A stretch of DNA of 64,000 bases from Elgaria multicarinata webbii (GCF_023053635.1 NC_086178.1:48320726-48384725), one strand, 5' to 3'; numbered from the stretch's first letter, positions 1 to 12,257 are shown. Numbers and translations are program-made. Notes: generated by a model from the letters alone, not told the origin.

Positions 1-3000
1 TGAAGTTTAATCCGAAGTGTCCTTCTATTAAAATAGGTTTCTTTCCTTTCCCGTTAGCATCCTTTCCTGAAACTGGCCAAACCTTTGTCCAGCTTGACGC
101 CGTTGATCCTAGCAGCCAAAGAAGCAATGAAGAGCAGCCGTTAGCATTGTTGCTGTGGCCTTCATGAGTTGTTGTTTTTTCATGATTTTTTTTTTAAAAA
201 GTCTTCATAATATATAAATTGTTGCTCTTGTTAGGGGGGTTGAAAGTCTGCAGAAGGGGAAAAATCACCTTGGAGATACAAAAGAAGAAGAAAAATGGTG
301 GTGGCGAACTCTTCTAGGAGTCTGGAAGAAGTTGTGAACTGAATTACTGGCCTTTTCACCACTTCTGCAGACAACTCAGAAATGGATTTTATTATGCCTG
401 TGAGGTGTTTTTTTTAAATGACTTTGCTGTACCAGATCCCACTCATTGTGCTCTGTTGGGCACTTTCAATACTTGAACAACAGATTCAAGCTTTTAGAGG
501 GAGGCATTACTTTGATCTGCTGATCTCCCCCCCCCCCCCGCCTTTCCCTTCCCTTATCTTTGTCAGACAGTCAGTCATTGAAAATATGACAAGCTCTGAG
601 TTACTAAAGGCAGATGTGGTAGAAATGTGAAAGCTCCTCTTATCCTCTTTCTCTTAATATTCAATTTAGCTATAACTGTTGTAGCATTAACACCCAACTA
701 CCTAAGAACCATAATTTTTCAATGACTGTCCTTCAAGGCAGAAGAACATGAGCAGAGAGGGAAGAAGAAGGCTCAGCAAAGTTTGCCGTAGAATTTTGTT
801 GCATGGACTTCTGAACATAAGGGAAAGATGCCTCTAAATTTTGGAGATTGAATACATACGGAGGAAAGGAGGGAAGTGTTCCTTTTCTTTAATGTTCAAA
901 CCACCCCCTGGGCTTGGGGAGAGAACCCCATTCCTGTGAATTGTCTTCCACTCCTCCTTTGCCTATGTAGGTTTATTGGTAACACTTTAAAGGGATATCT
1001 TGAAAGTGTGTGGTTTTATAGCAAAGTGCTGTATCCATGTTCTGGCTTGGGCTTTGGGATTTATGCTGGTGCCTTTTGAATTTTTAAATTACCCTTCTTT
1101 GTATTAAATACATTTTGTATATGTTGTACATTTTCCCTCCAAAAACAACTTTGGAGTCATCAGGACTAAGTATTAGAGCTCTCTTCCTTTTTATATATAT
1201 AAATATAAATAAATATATATGCACCATTTCTACTAACAAAAGACCCAGCAGATTTGCAAAAAAGAAAAGAAGAAAAAGGAAGATCCAAGACTTTTTGTAT
1301 AATCCAGCCAACTGAACTTCTGAACACCAAAAGTGCTATTCTATGGAGACAAAAATTGGAAGTAAAAGAGTAGCTTAGATTCAACATTATTTTAATTGGT
1401 TTGTGAATGGCTGGATGATGATCCTATCTCTCGAAAGACTTATGAACTACTATGGCCGAAGACAACACAAGATAAAGTGCCTCCCTAAATGAAAGTAATT
1501 GGAGTAGTAAAGGAATTGAATTCTGGTTAATGTGGTCACATATATGTTGGGGACTCCATTGTCACACACATCAGCCTTTTAAAATCACTATGTTTTTATG
1601 TGCAGCTTATGGAGAATTCCTGAGTGATAATGTGCCAAATGATAACAAGAGAGTCATTAATTTGGTGCTATAGCTTTTTTGCATTCCTAGTTGGTATTTT
1701 TGGAAAAACATCTTAAATCCCTAGTTAAGAGGCAACTTCTTACAGCTTTTCTGATGGTCAGTGGCAAGCCTCCTTCCTACCTGTGAACAATATTAAGGTG
1801 TGTTGGCATAAAAACATCTCTGATGCTAGGGTTTCATGAACAGGTTGCAAAATGTGTGTTAGCCAGATTCTGAGCCATTGCATTACAAAGGACACACTGT
1901 CCCCTCAGATCTTGGAGCTGCTTGCACCCTGCTTTGTACCAACAAATGCCTTATTAATACAACTGAAAGCAACACCACACTCCAACCTGCAGTCCTGTAT
2001 CCTGACAGAAGTATTCATCCGAAAACTTTATAACAAAGCAGCCCATTTACTTCCAGAGCATTTTGAATGTGTTTTGGTTTGGTCCGAGGAGGTGTAATAT
2101 CCTGGTCTGAGTGGTATATTAGGCGCTCTTATTCCCCTTGCTATGGCTTTGGAATACTGTTAGATATAAAAGTTAGAATAGTCTTGCCCTTGAATTGATA
2201 CGTGTGAATCAAACCAAGAGATTAAAAGGGCCCTTACTGTTAATGTTAGTTTTCTTACTATTGGGTCTTTGTCTGTTGCTGGCAATGGAATATGTGGATC
2301 CCATGATTCTTATGAGATAGATGGGTGTAGCTGCGTGTGTGTTTTTTAAATTGTAGAAATTAAATGTGACACTGTTCTAAAATCTTAAAGTTTTTAGAAA
2401 AAACATTGATTATCTTTCAATTTCGTGAAAAAAACTATCTGAAATGAGCAGTTGACTGCATCTGTGTGAGGGTTTTTAAATCCTTCTCTAAAAGTTGCTT
2501 ACAATTTGGATTAGCTCAGGGGTTGTTGAAGTGCATCCCGTGGTCTCTCTTGTGCCCTCATGGTATTGAGTCCTCCCACAACATGCCCATATGGGCTCTC
2601 TTAAGTGTAACTTGCAGCACAATGCTTCGGCAGTGTATTCTTCTAATTTCTTTACCCCCCTGTTGCAAGAAAAGATTACGGATATATGTAGGAGTGAACT
2701 GAGATGGGAATTCTTCATTGGACAGAGGATTTATCAGGACATTCCTGACCAATTATGGTTTGTTATGCAGCTGTGCATACAGTTTGTATGGTACATGGAC
2801 TGAACATATATTGAAAATGTCTTAAAAGCTTGGTATAGAAGTGGAAAGCCTAAAGAAATAACCCTGGGATATAGCTTACTAGGCCATGGGTGAGAAAACA
2901 GCATAAAATTGAGCTCTTGACTCCTAACTTACCTTCCTGTTAAATATGCCTTAACCAAATTTCCAACCACTAATGTGAGTAAGTATTGGCTGATTCACAC

Positions 3001-3800
3001 AGTCACGTTTGGAGATCTTTTCAATCTAGTGACTTTTTGTTAGCCTAGATTGAATGTTGTGATATCCAGGCATTATCTTGAATGCCACAACTTGGGACCA
3101 GATCCCAATCCAAGCCATCACTGAAAAATACTATTTTGTGGCGGTTGTTTGCGTGGGAGCGGATCCTGTAGCAGAGATCTCAAGACAGCTGCTCTGTGAC
3201 CTCACTATTCAATCTGGGCTGACAGAAAGCTACTATAGATTGAAAATGGTGTCTCCCCTGCCCCAAATGTGTGTGTGAATAAGTTTTTGAGTGTTTGATG
3301 TGAACCTGTAGAGAGAAGAAGGGTGTCTCGTTCCATGAGCAGGCTTACCTGGAATGATGAGCTCCCAGGGTTTTCCCCTCCTGCTCCAGAAGTTGAAACA
3401 AAGGTGACTACTTACTTAACAAACAAAAGTTTTCATTTGCTGGTTAGGCTGGAGATATTTGCCACTTCATCATATGTCCGATTAATAAAGTGGTCACCGT
3501 ATGTGTACCCTGAAGCAGTTTGGAGTAAATTAACTTCACTATTAAATGTTGGAGAATTTCTTTGTCTTCATAGCTGGAATTAAATACATCTTAAAACAAT
3601 TTCCTTCTTTGTTCCTATCCTCTCACTTTTATCAGATGGAAATGAAAGTAGTGCAAGCTTTCAGTTTTTTTTTTACTGTCTTCAGATTTTGTTGCCTTTT
3701 GTTTAATTTAATCCCATTCTGTTATTTAATTGTTACTGCAATATTAACTACTGTATTTGACTATGTTTAATGACTTTGTTCTTTCAGGGCTAGAAATAAA
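1..3800. other. Repeat-free non-coding stretch, possible 3' UTR
   Basis: No LINE, SINE or DNA-transposon signature is recognised in these 3.8 kb, in sharp contrast to the rest of the window. ORFs are short and not protein-like. The stretch is AT-rich with poly-T and poly-C runs, as in long vertebrate 3' UTRs, and an AATAAA stands at its right edge. I infer a possible terminal-exon 3' UTR on the + strand of a gene lying to the left. The gene cannot be named, and plain intergenic DNA is equally possible. Confidence 0.35.
3795..3800 (+). terminator. Candidate poly(A) signal
   Basis: A canonical AATAAA at the end of the repeat-free stretch, about 75 bp before the first transposon begins. The position suits the end of a + strand transcript, but the hexamer alone is weak evidence. 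Confidence 0.35.
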
Positions 3801-4054
3801 CATTTCTAAAATGCTTGATGGCTCTCATTTTCTCCCCCTTTCTTGAGTTGATAATAGGATTGGAACCTTAGAATTAGGCATGTGCTCCGCTCCTATTAGA
3901 AGCGCAGAAGCAGGAGCGAATTGGCCTGCTCCGCCTTGCCCAGAGGCAGAGTAGAAGCGGACCGCGGACCCCTAGAAGCAAGGCGAAGAGAAGCGACCAT
4001 TTTCGTAGCGCTTCTCTTTCCGCAGAGCGCTCCGATCGCCATCTTGAAACATTT

Positions 4055-4404
4055 CGCCCATAGATAACTGGGTTGTTTTTGAAGCTATCGTTCTGAAAAT
4101 TCTTGTGCTTAGACAGTCGTGGATGGAGGTCATTTTGAGACTGCTCTCACCTCTCTGCGTCGTGCGGGTCGCGTGCTATATTTTTTTTAAAATCGGGTCA
4201 ACAAACAGGGACAGAGCGGGTCAAACGGCGGTTTTCGCCCATAGGATTGCATTGTGGAAAAGAATCGGGGATAACTGGGTTGATTTTTAAGCTATCGTTC
4301 TGAAAATTCTTGTGCTTAGACAATCGTGGATGGGGGTCATTTTGAGAGTACTCTCAACTTTCTGTGTCCTTTGGTTCGCATGCCATGTTTTTTTAAAAAA
4401 TCGG
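4055..4404. repeat. Two-copy internal repeat of the hAT-like element
   Basis: Two diverged copies of about 140-170 bp begin at 4055 and 4236. Each begins CGCCCATA and contains GATAACTGGGTTG, AAGCTATCGTTCTGAAAATT and a T-rich run before ATCGGGT. They look like an internal duplication within the transposon. Confidence 0.75.
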
Positions 4405-5065
4405 GTACATTTACAATTCAAACGGTAGGGTAAACCCGGCTGCGGCGCGGCGGGGTTTATTTGAAGCGATGACAGGCACATTCAACTCCCAATCCTGATG
4501 AGAATTGATCACCTCATGAAGCATCCTCCAATCCCAGCGTTGGAGGGGGGGACTAAGGCAGAGGCACCCTCAGAGCTTTCAGCGTCTTTGTGGGTTGTCG
4601 TTCGTGGAGAGAGGAGTTAGTTATAGGTGCTGCTGCTGTGTTTGGACTTTGGAGATAGATTAGGATTTAGCTTGGCGCGTGTGTGTGTTTGTTTGCTTCT
4701 TTCTGACTTTTAGCTTAGTTTGCTCTGTGTTTTTCCCTTACTTTGATTTAATATAAACTTTATTTTTAAACTTTGGAGTGTGTGTTTGGTTGGTTGGTTG
4801 GTTGGTTGTCCCCCCCCTCCCCTCTCTTAAAGCCTGATTGTGTTTCATCTTCCTTCTATATACCAAAAAATACAAAAAAATACCCCCCAAAAATTATTCT
4901 CTATTTCTTATCTCTGTTACTTGGACTCTGTGTGTGACTGTGTGATTGTGTGAGCATGCTGTGTGTGCAGTGCACTGTTTGTGAAGTGCAACAGCCACTG
5001 ATTGAGCATTTCAAATCCTGTTTGGGCAAAGCATACACACACTTCTTGTCCCATTTCCCTACATA

Positions 5066-5745
5066 CAGTAGGATTAGACACATGGATTAGCTTTCATGGT
5101 GCCACGTTTGAGGTTTCTAACATGCAAAATGACAGAGCTATGGAAAGGGGTGTGAATGGGGTGCCAGATTTTCAAAAATTCCCCAAAAATCAGGGGATGA
5201 TGGGATTGCCTTGAAACTTGGCGTCCATGTGGACACATGGATAAGCTATCATGGTGCCGAGTTTGAGGTTTCTAACGTGCAAATTGACGTAGTTGTAGAA
5301 TGGGACAATTTGGGGTGAGTTAAACTGTGCCAAAAATCAGGGGATGATGGGATTGCCTTGAGTCTGGGCGTCCATGTGGACACATGGATAAGCTATCATG
5401 GTGCCGAGTTTGAGGTTTCTAACGTGCAAATTGACGGAGCTATCGAAAGGGGTGTGAATTAGGGTTATGGGTGGTGTGTTACAGGTTAGACCGCGCCAAA
5501 AATCAGGGGATGATGGGACTGCCTTGAGTCTGGGCGTGCGTGTGTGTCCCTGGATAAGCTCTCATGGTGGCGAGTTTGAGATTTTTAGCGTGCAAATTGA
5601 CGGAGCTATGGAAAGGGGTGTGAATGGGGTGCCCGATTTTCATAAATTCCCCAAAAATCAGGGGATGATGGGATTCCCTTGAAACTTGGTGTGCATGTGT
5701 ATACCCCCATGAGGTGTCATGGTGCCAAACGTGAGGTTTCTAACT
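5066..5745. repeat. Tandem array inside the hAT-like element
   Basis: The word CAGGGGATGATGGGA occurs at 5191, 5338, 5504 and 5659, a period of about 147-166 bp. Each unit also carries CATGGATAAGC-type, TTTGAGGTTTCTAAC-type and GACGGAGCTAT-type words. A partial unit begins near 5066. Short ORFs here are products of the tandem structure, not genes. Confidence 0.8.
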
Positions 5746-5941
5746 TGAACCGAAAAAAAGTTGTTTACTTTTTTAGCTTTCAATGCAACCCTATGGGGGG
5801 GAAAAAACGGAGCTCCGATCCGGATCCGGAGCTCCGAGCGGAGCGGAGCGGACATGGGCGGAGCGAAGCGGCCCAATCCGAAAATCGCGGATCTGGAAGT
5901 GAAGCAGAGCGGGGGGGTCCGTGCACACCCCTACTTAGAAT

Positions 5942-6870
5942 ATGTTTCATTTAGGAGTATATGGTGTGATGGTTCATTGGAGCAGACTTGCAGCTTAATT
6001 ATAATTTTTGTTCAAAGCTTCCATTACAGGCAGAGACCAGCTGTGACATTTCCATGCTACTGAATACTGTTTTTCAGGCAATTCTCTATCTCAATTATAA
6101 CTTCCTGGTTAGAAAAAACAGTTACACATGTTTGCTGACACGTTTTTCATGGTGTTAAGATACTTACAATTTTTTCCCCTGGAAAGCAGTGGCTAGATTT
6201 ATAGCAAATACTGACTTTAATTCCATATTTTCTTAATCCAGTGAACCATCCTGTTATACTTTCTGAGTATAATGCTGGCCTCTTGAAGAGGGTTGCGCCA
6301 ATGTGATACCTCCATTACACCCACTTCTGTTATGCAGCAATTTGGTTTTTCTCTACAGAAAGTAGAGTTTATCACAGGTTATGCTTCATTAGAAAGTCTA
6401 GTCACACACAACACTATGGTGATTAATTTTGCAGTAAGAACTGCACTCTGAGAGAAGACTCAGTCCCTCAGTTTGGGTGTCTGAGAGCCACTTCATGCAA
6501 TGCATTATTAGGGGTACATCTAAAAATGTAAGATGTAAACAGCACAAAGACAGGAATATTGGCTGTGACTTCCACTGCCAAACCTGGTTTTTCATCTACA
6601 TAGCGGTATGATGGTTCACTGGAAGCAGACTAGTGGAATAGGTATTGTTTCTCAAACTGATCTTTTGCTGTGGCTTCAGGTGAGGCCAGAAAATATGCAT
6701 GGTGCTTGTGCTCACCGCAGCACAGCCAAATTTTATATAAGTCAGTGGAGCAAAATGTGCTTTGGTAGCTGTATACAAAGCCCCTGATGGCTGCACTCAA
6801 GAAACTCTGTCCTAGAGATTTATTTCACTCATTTGGCAACTATATTAAAGAAAGTGCTTAGAATTCTTAT
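5942..6870. other. Non-coding, nothing recognised
   Basis: No gene, repeat family or regulatory motif that I can support. Confidence 0.5.
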
Positions 6871-7059
6871 ACTGTTAGTTTTACCCTACCCAGTGCCTGT
6901 TTGCTTTCTCTTCCCCTCCTTATTGTTTTATCATGGTTTTATTAGAATGTAAGCCTATGCGGCAGGGTCTTGCTATTTACTGTTTTACTCTGTACAGCAC
7001 CATGTACATTGATGGTGCTATATAAATAAATAATAATAATAATAATAATAATAATAATT
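6871..7059 (+). repeat. L2-like retroposon 3' tail with (AAT)n
   Basis: This sequence recurs at 50,648-50,872: CCTACCCAGTGCCTG, a GTAAGCCTATGCGGCAGGG block and GTACATTGATGGTGCTATAT before an AATAAATAATAAT tail. The final words resemble L2-clade LINE 3' ends. It is a non-coding tail copy. Confidence 0.65.
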
Positions 7060-8194
7060 TAAATGTAATAGATTGGCTTCATGCATGATTGCATTATAAT
7101 TGGGCTTATAGAGAGCCTACCATACACCTTCACTGGAAATTGCTTGTTCTGTTGAGAGTCAGGTGGGTACATTAAATCCAGAAGACTTAAAGAGTGTGGC
7201 CAGTACAATGTGCCAGAAAAGATATGCAATGAATTCTTGTGCCAATGCTGCTTAATTCTTTGCCCCCTCCCTTTCTGAACTTGCTCTAGATCATGCCCCG
7301 AGGTGTTAACTACTTCACAGGTGAGTGTGCAGAGGTGGTCATGTGCATTTCTGAATGTATAAAAGAGCTCTGAAGGAACCTTCTGTTTCAGTGTGCGAGT
7401 TAAAGGGTGCTTCAGGACTTCAACTTCCTCTGGCAGCTGCAGTGCTTTTAGGTGAGTGGTTCTTTAGCATGCTAGACGTTGGCCAAGCCAGATAACATCT
7501 GTGCTTGTCCGTGTGCTCATGGCTGCTAGCCAGGGCATACCAGCAGAGGATCGGAACAAAGACAATAGCAACTCCCAACAAAACCAACTGTAGCCTCATC
7601 TTCCTATGATCAGAAGTATCTACAAACTGGCATTTTCTGCTTTGTTTCCAGGTTTGCAGCCACCATCAGTAGGGAAGAAAATATCTGAAAGTGTGCTGAG
7701 CTTACTTGGCATCTTGCTGCTTACCCCATGTGATCTGTTTCTCCCAACACACTGCTTCTGCTCCCACCTCCATCTTGGCTAGTGCCACATAAGAGAACAT
7801 GCTATTTTCCATCAGAGAAGAATTTTATTTTATTTAAAAGATATAGGTGTCGTATAAAGTGAACCATAAAACAACTAGAAAAGGAAAGCACATCCTAATA
7901 AGCGCCATTGTTCATTTGTGGTCCTTGTGGCTCCTCTGCATCCCAGCAAGGTTGAGGAAGGGTGACAAGGCAAAGTGATGCACAAGTCTGTCTTTGTATC
8001 CAATCAAAAATTCAGTTCAGGATCTGGAACCACCTACAAACCCCAGAGAAAGAATTGCTAGAAACTATTTTGGTTTCACACCCTCAAGTGAATTCTACAG
8101 AACAGATTTTTATGTCTGGCATATTGAGTCCACACCCTCCAAGGAACTTAGTGTTATATACGTGGTTAATCTCAACAATAACTTTTGAGAAAAT
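7060..8194. other. Non-coding, nothing recognised
   Basis: Short ORFs without protein character; no repeat family recognised. Confidence 0.5.
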
Positions 8195-8680
8195 GTAAGA
8201 AAAGCCAAGCTGGATCAGACCAAAGGTCTATCTAGTCTAGCATTCTGTTCACAGTGGCCAACCAGCTGTTGGTCAGGGACCCACAACCAGGACATGGCAC
8301 AACAGCATCCTCCCACCCATGGTCCCCAGCAACATAGGATTGCTGCCTCTCATACTGGAGGTAGCATATAGACATCAGGACTAGTAGCCATTGATAGGAT
8401 TTCTCCAGGAATTTGTTTAAGCCCTTTTAAAGCCATCCAAATTGGTGGCCATCACCACATCTTGAGGTAGCGAATTCCATAATTTATGTACTGTGTGAAG
8501 AAGTACTTCTGTTTATCTGTCCAGAATCTCTCACAAATCAACTTCATGGGATGACCCCAAGTTCTAGTATTTTGAGAGGGGAAAAAAATTTCTCCCTATC
8601 CACTTTCGCCATGCCATGCACAATTTTGTACACCTCTAACATGTCTCCCCTTACCCTTTTTTCCAAGCATAGGCGGCTTA
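8195..8680 (+). repeat. Interspersed repeat of the 'GCTGGATCAGACCA' family
   Basis: The family words GCTGGATCAGACCAAAGGTC, CAGTGGCCAACCAGCTG and GGAGGTAGCATATAG recur at 37,030, 45,988 and 61,918. This is the longest of the four copies. It is abundant in reptile genomes as I remember them; its class is not assigned here. Confidence 0.7.
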
Positions 8681-8783
8681 GCCTGAGAATGTGACTGGAC
8701 CAAGTTCACCCAGTGACATCCACAGCTGAATAGGGATTTGAACTTGGATCTTCCTTGTCTTAGTCCAGATCCAGCATGCCTTA
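8681..8783 (-). repeat. Old tRNA-derived SINE fragment
   Basis: A GGGATTTGAACTTGGATCTTCC stretch is the complement of a degenerate tRNA-type B box region. It abuts the left side of the virus-like fossil. Confidence 0.45.
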
Positions 8784-10439
8784 AAGGGCGGCGAATTCAA
8801 AGTCGATAATTATTCTCTAGATGGGTATGCTGTCATAGACAATAAGAAAACAGCTTTTGAATTTCATGGCTGTTTTTGGCATGGCTGTGTACTGTGTTAT
8901 TCTCCAACAGATCATAACCCTCTAATGGGTAAGACATATGGAAGCCTATACAACAGCACAGAAAAAAGGACTGCAATGCTGAAATTAATGGGGTTTGAGG
9001 TCATAGCCATCTGGGAACATGAGTGGTGGCAAATGTTAAGCACAGATGAGGACCTCAAGAATTTTCTTACTGCTGCTCGTTTCCCAGAACCTATAGAACC
9101 TAGAGACGCCCTCTTTGGGGGACGTACTAATGCGATCTCCCTCTATTATAAACCTGAAGATGGGGAAAAGATACATTACTATGATTTTACAAGACTGTAT
9201 CCTTATGTAAATAAAAACAAGCATTACCCTCTTGGCCACCCTGAAATAATTTATGAGAACTTTAAGCCACTCACAGATTACTTTGGCCTTGCAAGGGTTA
9301 AAGTTTATCCACCCAGGGGACTTTTCTTTCCTGTTCTCCAGGCCAAGGTTGATGGTAAGCTCATGTTTGTGCTGTGTGCAACCTGTGCAGAAACTCACCA
9401 ACAGACACCTTGTAAACATTCAGATGAGGAATGGGCCCTATTAGGAACATGGTGTACAATCGAGCTTAATGTTGCTATAGAAAAGGGGTACAAGGTGGCA
9501 GCGATTTTTGAAGTCTGGCATTTTGAAAATAAGACCAATCGCTTGTTTTCAGATTATATTGATATGCATCTATGCCAGAAACAGGAGGCTTCAGGGTATC
9601 CCCAATGGTGTATCACTGCAGAAGATAAAAATCGATATATAGCTGATTATTCCCGAAATGAAGGGATTGAATTACGTCCCGATCAGATTGAAGTGAACCC
9701 TGCAAAGAGGCAAATAGCTAAATTATATTTAAATTCTCTGTGGGGAAAATTTGGACAGAGGACAAACCTGCCAAACACACAATTGGTGAGAGATCCTGAT
9801 GAGTTATTTCAGCTTCTGTTTTCTGATGCTTATGATGTTTCAATGTGTGAATTTATTGATGACGAGGCTGTTTGTGTGTCCTGGAAACATTCTGTGACAC
9901 GGCCCACGGTTACAAGCAGGAAGAATGTGTTTATAGCCGCATTTACAACTGCATATGCACGTCTTGAACTGTACAAAGTGTTAGACCGATTGCAAGAGCG
10001 GTGCTTATACCATGACACAGATTCTGTGATTTTTGTGAGTCATCCTGGAGAGTGGGTACCGCGGCTAGGTGATTATTTAGGAGACCTCACAAGTGAAATA
10101 CCCGCAGATGATTTTATCACAGAGTATGTGTCAGCAGGTCCAAAATCTTAAGGTTTTAAAAATTCTAAAGGAAAAGCTTTTCTCAAAATCAAAGGGATCA
10201 CACTGAACATGGCTAATTGTGAAAAAATTAATTTTGACAGTCTCAAAGACCTGGTTTTTGCATACGTCTCAGACAGGGACCAGGGACCGGCTCATGAGAT
10301 TGTTGTGCAACAGCCAGGGATTGTAAGGAACAAAGCCAATTGGTCCCTTGAATCAAAGACTCTTAAAAAACCTCAAAAGGTGGTATACGACAAAAGAGTT
10401 ATTACTGAAGGGTTTAACACTCTACCCTATGGTTTTTGA
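8784..10439 (+). pseudogene. Fossil protein-primed DNA polymerase B
   Basis: The family B polymerase motifs are visible in order: YDFTRLYPYV (motif A), LYLNSLWGKFGQR (motif B) and YHDTDSV (motif C, the metal-binding aspartates). The C-terminal end carries the NTLPYG-type ending seen in this family. Relatives replicate linear virus-like DNA from a protein primer. The longest open part is 408 residues (8925-10,151). The gene as a whole is broken and is treated as a fossil. Confidence 0.8.
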
Positions 10440-10440
10440 A

Positions 10441-11120
10441 TATGGATACACATTGGCTGCATCCTTTTTCAGCTATTTTGGCAGGGCCTAGCAACTGTGG
10501 GAAAAGTTTTTTTTATCAAAAATATGTTGGACAATGCTCATAATGTGTTTTCTGTGGTACCTGAAAATATTGTCTGGTGTTATGGTTGTTGGCAACCTTT
10601 ATACAAAAATCTCTTGTGTAAATACTCATTTATCCATTTTGTGGAGGGTTTGCCTGAGAAACTTGATGATCCTGATTTGTTACCCCCCAATAAAGTAATT
10701 TTTTTGGTGATAGATGATCTAATGCTGTCTACGTCTGATAATAGCGAAGTTGAAAAGGCCTTTACTCAGTATGTACATCACAGGAATTTGAGTGTGTTTT
10801 TCATCATGCAGAATATTTTCTGCAAGGGAAAAAGCAACCGTACCATTAGCCTAAATGCTAAATATATGGTACTGTTCAAAAATTCTAGAGATAAATTACA
10901 AATTGCGACTTTAGCTCGTCAAATGTATCCTCAAAACAATCAATTCTTCATGGAAGCTTTTGCAGATTCTACAAGCAAACCTTATGGTTATCTGGTTGTG
11001 GATTTAAATGCCACTACCCCAGAATCTTATAGACTAAGAACAGGTCTTTTTCCACCAGACCTACTTGTAGTGTACACTATGAAAAATACCGCAGGGGGTA
11101 ACAAAAAGCGCCGGCTTTAG
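10441..11120 (+). pseudogene. Fossil packaging-type ATPase (HerA/FtsK superfamily)
   Basis: The region shows a P-loop-like AGPSNCGKS, a Walker B-like VIFLVIDDLM and a downstream IMQN sensor-like motif. That set and order fit the genome-packaging ATPase of Maverick and adenovirus-like elements. The longest open part is 207 residues (10,497-11,120) and ends in a basic KKRRL tail. It directly follows the polymerase on the same strand. It is treated as broken. Confidence 0.7.
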
Positions 11121-11124
11121 TGTT

Positions 11125-11487
11125 GTGTTAAATATTGCTGTACAGACAATAGGAAACATGTCAGCCCGTGTAAAAAGAAATCTGTTTCTCTTAAAACATC
11201 TTATTAAGGCATCTCCACGTCAGAGAAAAGCTATTTTATGCACGGCTTCTGATGACCTGGTCGCCGCCATTGCGGAAATAGCCCTCAATACTTTAAAAGG
11301 CAACATACCTCTATCTCCTCAGCAGGTACGTGTATTAAGAAAGAAGCGGGCCATTATTAAAAAGTTGAGTAACAAGAAAATCTCGCTGAGAAGGAAGAAG
11401 TATTTGGTGAAACAATCTGGTGGGTTTCTTGGGCCCTTACTAAGTTTTGCAATCCCCCTGATCACTGGTCTTTTAACCAGTCTCTAA
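11125..11487 (+). CDS. Small basic virus-like late ORF (fossil)
   Basis: 120 residues. The N-terminal two thirds is rich in Lys/Arg (KKISLRRKKYL near the end); the last 25 residues are hydrophobic (GGFLGPLLSFAIPLI). A basic body plus a hydrophobic end recalls small virion-core or membrane-lytic proteins of adenovirus-like elements, and similar small ORFs accompany related elements in cnidarians as I remember them. Function is not established. The stop overlaps the next start by one base, which suggests a polycistronic or spliced late unit. Confidence 0.55.
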   Translation: MLNIAVQTIGNMSARVKRNLFLLKHLIKASPRQRKAILCTASDDLVAAIAEIALNTLKGNIPLSPQQVRVLRKKRAIIKKLSNKKISLRRKKYLVKQSGGFLGPLLSFAIPLITGLLTSL

Positions 11488-12257
11488 TGGAGTATGCTGA
11501 AAAGATGTATTTGGTCCCCAGCCACCAGCTAGAACTAAAGGGGCAACCTAAGGAAGAGAACATCAGGAGTGCAACAATAAACTCTCTGGATGTTGAAATG
11601 CAGAACATTCTTAACAGACAGGGCTTAACTGAATATGAAAAAGCCAAGCAGTATGATTCTTTGCTTCAAAAATATCTAACACATGTGAGGCAGAGGGAGG
11701 CTCAGAAAGAAACCCTAAACTTATTTCTACCGCAGACAACACAGGCCATAGATCAGACAATACAAGTCATGGATGATGCGGCCAGGGTTTCTGACCATGT
11801 CTACCAAGAAGTACTCGACATTCTACCAGCTAGATATAAAAAACATGGAAGACTCCTATTAAACAAAATGAAGAAAAACAAGGCTGTTTCCTCATGGGAT
11901 GAGAAAGGTACCTTTGTGTACAAGGGAGATGTTATATCTGGCTCAAATATGATGGATTTGGTTAAGGGAGTCATGCAAATGCATGCCCTATCAAACAAAC
12001 GCACCCCTAAAGGCTGGGATGTTTTTATGAGGGCTCTGGCTGAACGGAATGTTCCAACCTCGGTAGTGGGCAACCCTGCTAACAGAGAAGCTTTGGATGA
12101 GCTAAAATCCCCCAAGAGCCTTACAACAACAACAGCACACACACCTATCCTTTCTCACAGAAGTGCTAAAAAGCAAAAGGCAACGCAATGCCCCTGCCTG
12201 GATCAACTTATGATTTTTTTTCTTTTTACAAAACAGGCAAACACTAAAGTTTTTTAA
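11487..12257 (+). CDS. Virus-like late ORF, about 250 residues (fossil)
   Basis: 256 residues, mostly charged and helical. It opens MEYAEKMYLVPSHQLE, has a probable helical segment around residues 30-110, and a conserved-looking KGWDVFMRAL ... VGNP block at about 170-195. The Pro/Thr-poor, Lys-rich C-terminus looks non-conserved. It overlaps the preceding ORF by one base, and a poly(A) zone follows at once. ORFs of this kind pair with the small basic ORF in related elements; their role is unknown to me, with a structural or assembly part possible. Confidence 0.55.
   Translation: MEYAEKMYLVPSHQLELKGQPKEENIRSATINSLDVEMQNILNRQGLTEYEKAKQYDSLLQKYLTHVRQREAQKETLNLFLPQTTQAIDQTIQVMDDAARVSDHVYQEVLDILPARYKKHGRLLLNKMKKNKAVSSWDEKGTFVYKGDVISGSNMMDLVKGVMQMHALSNKRTPKGWDVFMRALAERNVPTSVVGNPANREALDELKSPKSLTTTTAHTPILSHRSAKKQKATQCPCLDQLMIFFLFTKQANTKVF

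Larger units (their letters stand above)
3875..5933. mobile_element. Non-autonomous hAT-like DNA transposon, 2.06 kb
   Basis: The element starts TAGGCATGTGC and ends with the complement of TAGGGGTGTGC. It is flanked by an exact 8-bp duplication, CTTAGAAT, at 3867-3874 and 5934-5941. An 8-bp target duplication and TAGGG-type ends are the hAT signature. Subterminal regions are rich in GGAGCG/CGCTCC words. The interior has no transposase ORF; it holds a two-copy repeat (4055-4404) and a tandem array (5066-5745). The boundaries are read directly; the superfamily is inferred from the duplication length and ends. Confidence 0.8.

Noticed and set aside
5066-5745. Regularly spaced repeats that might suggest a CRISPR array
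   Set aside because: Units are about 150 bp, diverged, inside a eukaryotic transposon, with no spacers.
5002-5954. Series of ORFs of 70-100 codons near 5-6 kb
   Set aside because: They follow the tandem units of the hAT-like element and repeat with them; not genes.
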